A DNA stretch of 6,406 nucleotides, taken from NCBI GenBank assembly GCA_964346275.1, contig CAYFUR010000148.1, forward strand, positions 1 to 6,406. The letters are read 5' to 3'. Within the stretch, counting starts at the first letter, position 1. Each line of letters begins with the position of its first letter. This stretch comes from CAYFUR01 sp964346275. Lineage in GTDB: Bacteria; Sumerlaeota; Sumerlaeia; SLMS01. Under the pieces are notes generated by a model that saw nothing but the letters and a program-made list of their open reading frames with translations, did no database searches and had not been told where the DNA came from. The position numbers and the translations under genes are program-made. This document shows positions 1 to 6,082 of the stretch, piece by piece.

Positions 1-449
1 TCCGCCAGAACGAACGGGACCGCGTGCCCGAGGTCATGGCGTCGCTCTTTACGGGGTGGCTGGCGGCCAGCCTGGACTGGACGCCCGAAAAGCCATTCTC
101 CGGCGGCATGCGCTATGAATCCGAGGCGGGTGATGTTGACGTTTGCGTTCACGAGGCGTGCCGCCTGGGCGCCCCCGTACCGAATCATCTCAATCGCATC
201 GAGATGGTTGATGGCGATGGCAGGCGGTTTAACATGCTGCTCCAGCAGGAAGGGCATTCGATGGACCTGTGGTGCGGCCCGAGCGAGGACGTCCCGAGGG
301 GCCGGCACTTGGTGCTTGCGGAACTGGAGGATGCCGAGGCGCTCGGTTTTGCCCTGAATACGCCGATCAGTTGGCGGCGTTTCCGAACCTCGGCGGAAAA
401 GGCCGCGCCGCTTCTCGAATCTTTGGAAAAGGAACCCCTCTCCTCTTGA
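1..449 (+). CDS. opcA: Glucose-6-phosphate dehydrogenase assembly protein OpcA, C-terminal part (5' end outside window)
   Basis: The frame is open from base 3, so the gene begins upstream; 148 residues are visible, ending at TGA 447-449. OpcA proteins help assemble or activate glucose-6-phosphate dehydrogenase, the first step of the oxidative pentose phosphate pathway, in the cytoplasm. Seen here: a WLAASLDW segment resembling the W-L-A-x-x-L-x-W stretch of the OpcA C-terminal domain, then alternating hydrophobic strands and short charged turns typical of its beta-rich end. There is no signal peptide or membrane segment in the visible part. The strongest support is context: the next gene, overlapping by two bases, is 6-phosphogluconolactonase, and opcA sits between zwf and pgl in many genomes. 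I infer that zwf lies upstream, outside the window. The family call rests on weak motif similarity plus this neighbourhood, because the better conserved N-terminal half is missing. Confidence 0.72.
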   Translation, partial: RQNERDRVPEVMASLFTGWLAASLDWTPEKPFSGGMRYESEAGDVDVCVHEACRLGAPVPNHLNRIEMVDGDGRRFNMLLQQEGHSMDLWCGPSEDVPRGRHLVLAELEDAEALGFALNTPISWRRFRTSAEKAAPLLESLEKEPLSS

Positions 450-1213
450 GTGAAACACCGAAACACACCGTGAAAGTTTTTGATTCCGCCGGCGATGTGG
501 CGGCGGCCGCCTCGGATGCCTTGCTCGAACTGGGCGAAGCCCGGCGCCTGCGCGGTGAAAATGGCTACGTCGCGCTGAGTGGAGGCTCCACGCCCAGGGC
601 GATGTACGATCTGCTGCGCGAGCGGGGAAGCGCCGTGGCGGCGGCACTGCGCTGTGTCCATTTCTTCTTTGGAGACGAGCGCCGCGTGCCCAACGATCAC
701 GAGGATTCCAACGTGCGCCTCGCCATGGAGGGCTTTCTTGCCCCGCTGGGCCTGCCCGTTTCCCACATCCATGCGCCGGACGGCGGGGCGGCCTGCCTGG
801 ACCGCGAAGCGGCGCGGTTGACCCGCGTTCTCGACGCGACCCTTCCCCGCGAGGGTGGGATGCCGCGCTTTGACCTGGTTTTCCTGGGCATGGGGGGCGA
901 CGGCCACACGGCCTCGCTTTTTCCCGGCACCGGGGCGGTCCACGCCCGCCTGCCCGGATACGCGGCCAACGAGATTCCCCAGCTCGAGACGTGGCGCCTG
1001 ACGCTGACCTATCCGATTCTCAATGCCGCGCGGCGGGTGATGATTCTCTGCACGGGGGCCGGAAAGGCCGAAAAACTGGAAGAAATCCTGGAAAATCGCG
1101 GGGATGGGGCGGCCTATCCGATTCAGAGGATCAACGCCGGAGAGGTCGTCTGGATGCTGGACCGGGACGCCGCCGCGCGGCTGCCATCCGGAACCGTGGA
1201 AAGCGGTGCATGA
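446..1213 (+). CDS. pgl: 6-phosphogluconolactonase (DevB/NagB-fold type)
   Basis: Hydrolyses 6-phosphogluconolactone to 6-phosphogluconate, the second step of the oxidative pentose phosphate pathway; cytoplasmic. The 255 residues match the usual length of this family (about 230-260). Family landmarks in order: phosphate-binding SGGSTP (GGSTP at residues 46-50), FFFGDER (GDER 76-79) followed by DSN, the signature GMGGDGHTASLFPG with the probable catalytic His154, and the C-terminal YPIQRI before a WMLDRDAA segment. The start chosen is TTG 446, whose last two bases are part of the opcA stop (TTGA overlap). A GGA at 431-433 lies about 12 bases upstream, and the overlap suggests translational coupling. 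GTG 470, giving MKVFDSAG, is a real alternative, but its upstream AG-rich signal is poor. The frame runs open further back into opcA, but that stretch is not family-like. Function is certain from the motifs; the start is not. Confidence 0.95.
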   Translation: MSETPKHTVKVFDSAGDVAAAASDALLELGEARRLRGENGYVALSGGSTPRAMYDLLRERGSAVAAALRCVHFFFGDERRVPNDHEDSNVRLAMEGFLAPLGLPVSHIHAPDGGAACLDREAARLTRVLDATLPREGGMPRFDLVFLGMGGDGHTASLFPGTGAVHARLPGYAANEIPQLETWRLTLTYPILNAARRVMILCTGAGKAEKLEEILENRGDGAAYPIQRINAGEVVWMLDRDAAARLPSGTVESGA

Positions 1214-1215
1214 TG

Positions 1216-1250
1216 GCGGGAAGGGGCAACCTCCCGCTCGGTTCTTGATT
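1216..1250 (+). terminator. Probable terminator hairpin after opcA-pgl
   Basis: Two bases after the pgl stop, GCGGGA (1216-1221) pairs with TCCCGC (1232-1237). Two further GC pairs (1223-1224 with 1230-1231) sit inside a one-base bulge and close a five-base loop. The downstream sequence TCGGTTCTTGATTT is U-rich but interrupted, so this is a weak intrinsic terminator or a 3' stabilising hairpin. It fits the end of the pentose phosphate operon before the separately transcribed protease gene. Confidence 0.45.
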
Positions 1251-1333
1251 TCAGCGAAGAATTTTCTCAGACAGAGTATCAGGGTTTACCCGGAAATCTT
1301 CCCCCTCTTGGCTTCTGACTCTCTTTCATCTTG

Positions 1334-1348
1334 TGACGCCGGACGTCA
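1334..1348. promoter_or_regulatory. Imperfect 15-bp dyad upstream of the protease gene (possible operator)
   Basis: TGACG (1334-1338) and CGTCA (1344-1348) form an inverted repeat around CCGGA, with further partial symmetry inside the spacer. It lies 56 bases before the protease start codon. A poor -35-like TTGTGA (1331-1336) overlaps it, and an AT-richer stretch (1351-1380) follows that could hold a -10 such as TATTCT or TAAGAT, but no pair with good spacing was found. Dyads of this length occur by chance, so this is only a candidate binding site. Confidence 0.22.
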
Positions 1349-1404
1349 TCGAATACATCATTTATTCTGTAAGATTCAAACACGACACTGCAAGGAGTCC
1401 GAGA

Positions 1405-3366
1405 ATGAAGAAAAGCTTCATCTTGAAGAATCTGTTCGTAGGCTTGGGGGCCGCCACGCTGATTGCGTTTGTGTCCCTCCATACCACGGCGAGCGCCGCG
1501 GATTGGCCCAGCGGCCGGAAAACCAGCATCATGCTGGACCATCGCGTTGAGGTGAAAAAAGAGGCGGGAAAACTCGCCAAGAGCGCCCAGGGCGCCTATC
1601 TCGACAAGCGCGGCATCTATACGGAGTCGCTCACATCGGAAAAAGTGGCGCTTTACGTTGAAGACGAGCTGACCCCGGCGGAAATCAAGGACATCGAATC
1701 CACGGGAATCGACATCAACGAATCCGTCTATATCCCCTCATTGCCAGGCAAGCACCCCTTCGGGTTTTATCTCGCCGTTGTGCCGCATTCGGCTCTGGCC
1801 ACGGCGAAATCCGACAGCCGGATCGTCTATCTGGACACGACCGAGGAGCAGCACGAGCCGCAGAACAACCTGGCTCGCGAGATGATCCTCACGGACCATG
1901 TCCAGGATGGCGATGCGCCGGGCACGGTGGCAGACCGGCCGGATTACGGCAGTGCGCTCTCCCAGGCCTACGACGGCACGGGCGTCAAGATTGCCGTCGC
2001 CGACAGCGGCATCGACCTGACTCACCCCGATTTTCCCACTCCGGTGGAAACCTACGACATGACCGACGGGACAGGCGTCGGCACGTGGGATACAAACGTG
2101 GCCAATACCGTTGATGACCATGGCACCCACGTGTCCGGCTCTGCTGTTGGCGACGGCGGCCTTTCCGGCGGCACCTACGCCGGCGGCGCGCCCGGCGCCG
2201 ACTTTTATTTCTACAAGATCGGCAACGATACGACTTCGAGCGCCTCGACCGATGACGAGATCGAGGCGATCAATCGCGCCGTGACCGTGGGCGCGGATAT
2301 CTTCTCCATGAGCTATGGCGGCGTGAGCGTGGAGATGGACGGAACAGGACCAGTAAGTCAGACCATCACTGCCGCAAAGGACGCGGGAACGCTCTGCTTT
2401 ATCTCCGCCGGCAATGAAGCGCAAGCCGCCCAGCATTATTCCGAGAGCGTTGCTCCCAGCACTTCGGGCAGCACATTCGGCCTGACCGTCGACAACACCG
2501 GCGGTACATCGCCTTTCACCTCCTCGATCATTATCGTCGTCAACTGGATCGATGATAGCTTTGGCGATGAAAATATCTCGTTTTCCGCGAGCGGCCTCGG
2601 CGCCGGAGAGAGCTTCACCAACCTCGGGTATCAGAGCACGACCCGCAGTGAACAAACGGCCTACGAGCTGATTCCAAATGTTCCTTCTGGCGGATCCGAA
2701 ACTTACAACCTCCAAATCACGAACGGCGCGGCCAGCGGCGATACCCCGCTGGTTCATGCCTGGCTGAGCGCGTCCTCCATCGCGACCTTCGATTCGCCGG
2801 ATCCCAGCTATACGGTGTCCAGCCCGGCGATTGCCGACGACGCGATCGCCGTGGGCGCCTGGGTCCAGCGGAAGATCTGGACCGATTGGAAAGGCGACAG
2901 CTGGCAGATTAGCGCTTTCAACGTGGGCGACCGCGCGCCGTTCAGCAGCATCGGCCCCCGCATCGACGGCGTGACCAAGCCGGATATCGCGGCTCCGGGC
3001 GCCGTCATGATCTCCACGCGTGATTCCACGTTCTCGCTCGGCGACCAGCGCCGGATCGATAACGATGACAACAATGATGGCACGGGCCCAGCCGATTACT
3101 ACGTGCTCCAGGGTACGTCCATGGCTTGCCCCATGGCCGCTGGCTCCGCGGCGCTGCTGTTCCAGGTGAACGAAGGCCCCGCCGGCCCGCCTGTCCCGCT
3201 AACCGCCGAACAGATTCGCGATGATGCGATCTTTGGCCAGGCGTATAACATCGATACCATCGGCAAGCAGGTCGATAATGAAATCGGCTATGGCATGATG
3301 GATACGTTCGGTGGAGGCCAGTACATCGAGAGTCTTTCAGCCGTAGAAAACTGGCTGCTCTATTAA
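1405..3366 (+). CDS. Secreted subtilisin-family (S8) serine protease with inserted beta-rich domain
   Basis: A 653-residue secreted endopeptidase. ATG 1405 is chosen because AAGGAG (1392-1397) precedes it by seven bases and it begins a clean Sec signal: MKKSFILKN, a hydrophobic core at 10-25, then TASA with likely cleavage after Ala31 or Ala32. The open frame extends to 1333 without a ribosome site. Residues about 80-155 look like an inhibitor I9-type propeptide (VALYVEDELTPAEI near the start). The catalytic set is complete: Asp200 in VADSGID, His239 in DDHGTHVSG, oxyanion Asn337 in SAGNE and Ser572 in GTSMACP. Between Asn337 and the AIAVGAW core strand (480-486) lies an insertion of about 125 residues, rich in Ser/Thr/Gly and predicted beta strands. 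FSSIGPRIDG and KPDIAAPG follow, then a DxNxDG calcium-type loop at 554-559. The protein ends about 80 residues after Ser572 with no C-terminal anchor or sorting domain, so it is probably periplasmic or released. The substrate is unknown. Confidence 0.93.
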   Translation: MKKSFILKNLFVGLGAATLIAFVSLHTTASAADWPSGRKTSIMLDHRVEVKKEAGKLAKSAQGAYLDKRGIYTESLTSEKVALYVEDELTPAEIKDIESTGIDINESVYIPSLPGKHPFGFYLAVVPHSALATAKSDSRIVYLDTTEEQHEPQNNLAREMILTDHVQDGDAPGTVADRPDYGSALSQAYDGTGVKIAVADSGIDLTHPDFPTPVETYDMTDGTGVGTWDTNVANTVDDHGTHVSGSAVGDGGLSGGTYAGGAPGADFYFYKIGNDTTSSASTDDEIEAINRAVTVGADIFSMSYGGVSVEMDGTGPVSQTITAAKDAGTLCFISAGNEAQAAQHYSESVAPSTSGSTFGLTVDNTGGTSPFTSSIIIVVNWIDDSFGDENISFSASGLGAGESFTNLGYQSTTRSEQTAYELIPNVPSGGSETYNLQITNGAASGDTPLVHAWLSASSIATFDSPDPSYTVSSPAIADDAIAVGAWVQRKIWTDWKGDSWQISAFNVGDRAPFSSIGPRIDGVTKPDIAAPGAVMISTRDSTFSLGDQRRIDNDDNNDGTGPADYYVLQGTSMACPMAAGSAALLFQVNEGPAGPPVPLTAEQIRDDAIFGQAYNIDTIGKQVDNEIGYGMMDTFGGGQYIESLSAVENWLLY

Positions 3367-3388
3367 GAGGGTCAGCCCAGATTGGCTC

Positions 3389-3425
3389 AAGAGCCGGTCG
3401 GGGATTTTCCCCGTCCGGCTCTTTT
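3389..3425 (+). terminator. Strong rho-independent terminator after the S8 protease gene
   Basis: A 15-position stem (3389-3403 with 3409-3423) has a single T-T mismatch at 3398/3414, a five-base ATTTT loop and a CTCTTTT tail. It begins 22 bases after the protease stop and separates that gene from pepF. The U tract is short (four bases), but the stem is long and GC-rich. Confidence 0.85.
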
Positions 3426-3508
3426 CATGTCGAGACCCACATTCGCCCAATGGCTTCGTCGCGGCAGGCACCGCCTTCGGGTGAAAGCCTCCGGTTCGGC
3501 AGGTGAGG

Positions 3509-3540
3509 TCGATGACGAGGAAGATGAAGAGGATGAGGGG
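3509..3540 (+). repeat. Purine-rich tract of imperfect 9-nt units in the pepF upstream gap
   Basis: From 3511, GATGACGAG, GAAGATGAA and GAGGATGAG follow one another as near copies of a nine-base unit. They give an almost pure G/A strand of about 30 bases in the 196-base gap between the protease terminator and pepF. Read in the plus frame it would give an acidic Asp/Glu run, but no ribosome site or plausible gene surrounds it. The role is unknown. Confidence 0.5.
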
Positions 3541-3560
3541 GCTTGTGGGGCACAAGGCGG

Positions 3561-3589
3561 TTGCAATTGGGGGAGGGCTTTCCCATGAT
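3561..3589 (+). promoter_or_regulatory. Candidate sigma-70-like promoter for pepF
   Basis: TTGCAA (3561-3566, four of six matches to TTGACA) and CATGAT (3584-3589, four of six to TATAAT) are separated by exactly 17 bases. They would start transcription about 25 bases before the pepF ATG. A promoter is needed here because a strong terminator lies upstream. The match is moderate, and the sigma factor preferences of this organism are unknown. Confidence 0.33.
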
Positions 3590-3621
3590 CCGCGCTCAAA
3601 TTTCTCCGCCCGGGAGCCAAC

Positions 3622-5433
3622 ATGAGCCCGACCAAGACACGTAACCAAATTGAAACTCAATATCAGTGGGACACTGAGTCGCTTTACGCCTCTTCCGATC
3701 AGTGGGAAGAGGATTTCAATAAGCTGGATAGCCTGCTTGAACCCATTGCCGAAATGCGCGGCCAGCTGGACTCCGCAACCCGCGTCGCCCAGGTCTTCGA
3801 ACTGGAAGACAAGCTGGGCCGTCTGTTGGAAAAAGTCTTTCTCTATGCCCACATGAAAGAAGACGAGGATACGTCGAAGGGCGAGAGCCAGGCGATGATG
3901 AGCCGGGTGCGCTCAAAGCTGGCGCGGGTCCGGGGGGAGCTGGCCTGGATTCAGCCGGAGATTCTCAAGCAGCCGGAGAAGACGCTGCGCGAGTGGATGG
4001 AGGATCCGGCGCTGGCGGACTATCGCCGGTCCATGGAGCTTTTGATCCGCGAGAAGCCGCACACGCTGAGCACGGAAGAGGAAACCTTGCTGGGGCTGGC
4101 GAGCGAGATCTTCGGTACGCCCTACGACGCATTCAGCAAGCTGACCAATGCGGACATGGATTTCCCGCCGGCGGAGGATTCCAAGGGCGGCGCTCACGAA
4201 GTCACCAATGGCACATTCTATACGCTTCTGCTCAAGGGCGACCGCCAGCTTCGGGAAAACGCCTTCGGGTCGATCTATGAAACCTATGGCGGCCACCGGA
4301 ATTCCATCGCTTCGCTTCTTGCGGGCTCCACGAAGACCCACGTTTTCAAGGCCAACGTGCGCCATTTCGATAGCTCGCTGGAGGCCTCCCTCTTTGACGA
4401 CAATATTCCCGCCAGCGTCTATACAACCCTGATCGATGCGGTGCATGAGGCGCTTCCCCTTTTCTACGAATACGTCGATCTGCGGGCAAAAAGGCTCGAG
4501 CTGGGCGAGAAGTTCAATATGTGGGACTTCTATGTTCCCATCGTTCCGGACTTCGAAATGGAGGTGAGCTGGGACGAGTGCCAGCAATGGATCCGCGAAT
4601 CGCTGCGCCCCCTCGGCCAAGAATACATGGAAGGCGTGGAGAAGAGCTTTTCGGAGCGCTGGTATGATGTCTTCGAAAACAAAGGGAAACGAAGCGGCGC
4701 CTACTCCACCGGCGCTTACGACGCAAAACCGTTCATGCTGCTCAATTACCACGGCACCCTGAATGACGTGTTCACGGTGGCACACGAGCTTGGCCACTCC
4801 ATGCATTCCTATCTCAGCAACCGCAGCCAGCCCTATCGCTATGCGGATTACCCCATCTTCCTCGCGGAGATTGCGAGTACGACCAACGAGCAGCTGCTGC
4901 ATCACTACCTGTCGGAAACGCAGGAGGATCCGCGGCTGCGGGCGTATCTGCTGAACCACCTTTGCGATTCGTTTAAGGGAACCATGTTCCGCCAGACGAT
5001 GTTTGCGGAGTTTGAATTGGAAATCCATCGGCGCCTGGAGAATGGACAGGCGCTGACCGCGGAATCCCTGGAGGAATACTATTACGACCTGAACGCGAAA
5101 TACTATGGCCCGGGTTTCAAGGCGGACCCGAGGATCGCCCGCGAGTGGCTCCGCATTCCACACTTCTACTACAACTTCTACGTTTACAAGTATGCCACGG
5201 GATTCGCCGCGGCGCAGGTGTTCGCGCGCCAGGTGCTGAAGGGCGAGGAGGGGCGCGACAAGTATCTCGGCTTTCTCAAGTCCGGCGGCAGCCGCGACCC
5301 GCTTGATATCGTCCGCGATGCCGGGGTCGATCTCACGGACCGGCGGGTGCTTCAGCAGGCTTTCGAAACCTTCGGCGGGGCGGTGAAGGAACTGGGGGGA
5401 TTGCTCGAGAAGCTTCCCGCCAAAAGCGAGTGA
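3622..5433 (+). CDS. pepF: Oligoendopeptidase F-type zinc metallopeptidase (M3 family)
   Basis: A 603-residue cytoplasmic oligopeptidase, the normal length for PepF, which cuts short peptides and helps clear peptides from protein turnover or uptake. ATG 3622 is preceded by GGAG (3613-3616) at five bases, and no signal peptide is present. The N-terminal helical part (about 1-200) contains the PepF N-domain region (LLREKP-like segment and ETLLGLASEIFGTPYDAF). The catalytic zinc site is intact: His388, Glu389 and His392 in VAHELGHSMHSYL, with the third ligand Glu416 in FLAEIASTTNE. The upstream PFMLLNYHGTLNDVFT and the C-terminal PHFYYNFYVYKYATGFAAA, with its tyrosines, are typical PepF substrate-site regions. 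It is separated from the protease by a terminator and so is probably transcribed alone. No clear terminator was seen after its stop, so read-through into the small gene 128 bases downstream is possible. The PepF subgroup is clear; the exact substrates are not. Confidence 0.96.
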   Translation: MSPTKTRNQIETQYQWDTESLYASSDQWEEDFNKLDSLLEPIAEMRGQLDSATRVAQVFELEDKLGRLLEKVFLYAHMKEDEDTSKGESQAMMSRVRSKLARVRGELAWIQPEILKQPEKTLREWMEDPALADYRRSMELLIREKPHTLSTEEETLLGLASEIFGTPYDAFSKLTNADMDFPPAEDSKGGAHEVTNGTFYTLLLKGDRQLRENAFGSIYETYGGHRNSIASLLAGSTKTHVFKANVRHFDSSLEASLFDDNIPASVYTTLIDAVHEALPLFYEYVDLRAKRLELGEKFNMWDFYVPIVPDFEMEVSWDECQQWIRESLRPLGQEYMEGVEKSFSERWYDVFENKGKRSGAYSTGAYDAKPFMLLNYHGTLNDVFTVAHELGHSMHSYLSNRSQPYRYADYPIFLAEIASTTNEQLLHHYLSETQEDPRLRAYLLNHLCDSFKGTMFRQTMFAEFELEIHRRLENGQALTAESLEEYYYDLNAKYYGPGFKADPRIAREWLRIPHFYYNFYVYKYATGFAAAQVFARQVLKGEEGRDKYLGFLKSGGSRDPLDIVRDAGVDLTDRRVLQQAFETFGGAVKELGGLLEKLPAKSE

Positions 5434-5561
5434 ATTTCCGGCGCCCCCTTCCCCATTGACACCCCGGCGGGCGTGAACAAGGTGATGAAAGACGAGATAG
5501 AGCGGGCCTCGCCATGCCTCGGGGCGCCGCTTGTAATAGATCCTTCGCGGAGGCCGTTTCC

Positions 5562-6020
5562 ATGGGTCGCGCCCGGCAGAAATTCCTGATATCCCTTGCT
5601 GCCTTTCTTCTCCTGGCAGCCTCGTTCACCTTGGTTCTTCCCCTTCTGTCCCAGAAGGCCGAGGCGCAAAATAATTCCGACGACGGCGATGACAGCGTCG
5701 AGATCGTTTACTCCTCTCGCTATATCAACAAGGTGATTCCCGGTAATCGGGGCAACGACAAGATCCGCCAGGTGTATGCCTTTCCCGATGGCGGCCCGGT
5801 GTTCATCACCCGGACGAACGATGCCCTGACGGTTTGGGCCCGGCGGGAGAACGGACTCAGCAGCCTGCGCCAGATTGATCTCGGCGATGAGGCGCTCGAA
5901 GAAATCGTTTTCCTGGATGACAACCGCACCTTCATCGTCCACACGCTTTCCCAGGCGCGGGTTTACAGCGTGGACCGCGAAGTGGTGCGCCAGCAGACCC
6001 GGACAGTGCGCCGCCGGTAA
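5562..6020 (+). CDS. Small secreted protein of unknown function with two beta-propeller-like repeats
   Basis: 152 residues, not recognised as a named family. ATG 5562 is chosen because GGAGG (5549-5553) lies eight bases upstream and a signal peptide starts there: MGRARQK, a hydrophobic stretch at 8-29, and likely cleavage after AEA (33-35). The frame extends back to 5514 but with a non-signal-like lead. After cleavage comes an acidic linker (NNSDDGDDS). Two units then align with a 43-residue period: FPDGGPVFITRTNDALTVW (74-92) and FLDDNRTFIVHTLSQARVY (117-135), sharing Phe, Asp, Phe-Ile, Thr and Val at the same places. This resembles WD/YVTN-type propeller blades. The C-terminus is very basic (RTVRRR). 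Two blades are too few for a closed propeller, so it may oligomerise, pair with a partner, or be a remnant. The true stop is followed by a terminator. The gene is likely real; its function is unknown. Confidence 0.75.
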   Translation: MGRARQKFLISLAAFLLLAASFTLVLPLLSQKAEAQNNSDDGDDSVEIVYSSRYINKVIPGNRGNDKIRQVYAFPDGGPVFITRTNDALTVWARRENGLSSLRQIDLGDEALEEIVFLDDNRTFIVHTLSQARVYSVDREVVRQQTRTVRRR

Positions 6021-6055
6021 ACGTCGAATTGCGGGGGAAATATCTCAGAAGTCTT

Positions 6056-6082
6056 GCCGCCCGATTGCCGGGCGGCTTTCTT
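6056..6082 (+). terminator. Rho-independent terminator after the small secreted protein gene
   Basis: A perfect eight-base GC-rich stem (GCCGCCCG 6056-6063 with CGGGCGGC 6069-6076), a five-base loop and a TTTCTT tail lie 35 bases after the stop at 6020. The tail touches the stop codon of the convergent minus-strand gene (6081-6083). On the minus strand the stem is followed by AAGACTTC with no U tract, so it should act mainly on plus-strand transcripts. Confidence 0.82.

Noticed and set aside
269..445. N-terminal extension of pgl back into opcA
   Set aside because: The extra residues are the out-of-frame reading of opcA and are not part of the lactonase fold; the overlap start at 446 fits far better.
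185..943. A 252-codon open frame antisense to opcA and pgl
   Set aside because: It overlaps two well-supported genes, lacks motifs and has no sensible ribosome site.
1738..2757. A 339-codon open frame antisense to the S8 protease
   Set aside because: Same explanation: the plus strand encodes an unambiguous protease here, and the antisense product shows no recognisable motif or ribosome site.
3121..3153. Loss of the usual PHVAG after GTSMA (here CPMAAG) as a sign of an inactive protease
   Set aside because: The catalytic Asp, His, Asn and Ser are all present, and the His of PHVAG is not catalytic; family members vary at this place.
3382..3588. A 68-codon frame with an Asp/Glu run (VDDEEDEEDEG) upstream of pepF
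   Set aside because: It starts inside the terminator hairpin region and has no ribosome site. The acidic run is explained by the 9-nt purine repeat.
3913..5163. A 416-codon open frame antisense to pepF
   Set aside because: It lies wholly inside a gene with an intact zinc site. Its translation is low-complexity Arg/Leu/Ala/Val-rich with no domain, and long antisense frames are expected in GC-rich coding DNA.
5456..5484. Perfect TTGACA at 5456-5461 as a -35 box for the small secreted gene
   Set aside because: The position 16-18 bases downstream is CAAGGTG, with no resemblance to a -10 box. A TGTAAT at 5532-5537 resembles a -10 but has no matching -35.
5440..5528. GGCGCCCC (5440-5447) and GGGGCGCC (5521-5528) inverted pair flanking the gap after pepF
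   Set aside because: Eight GC-only bases 73 bases apart are expected by chance in this composition, and there is no U tract.
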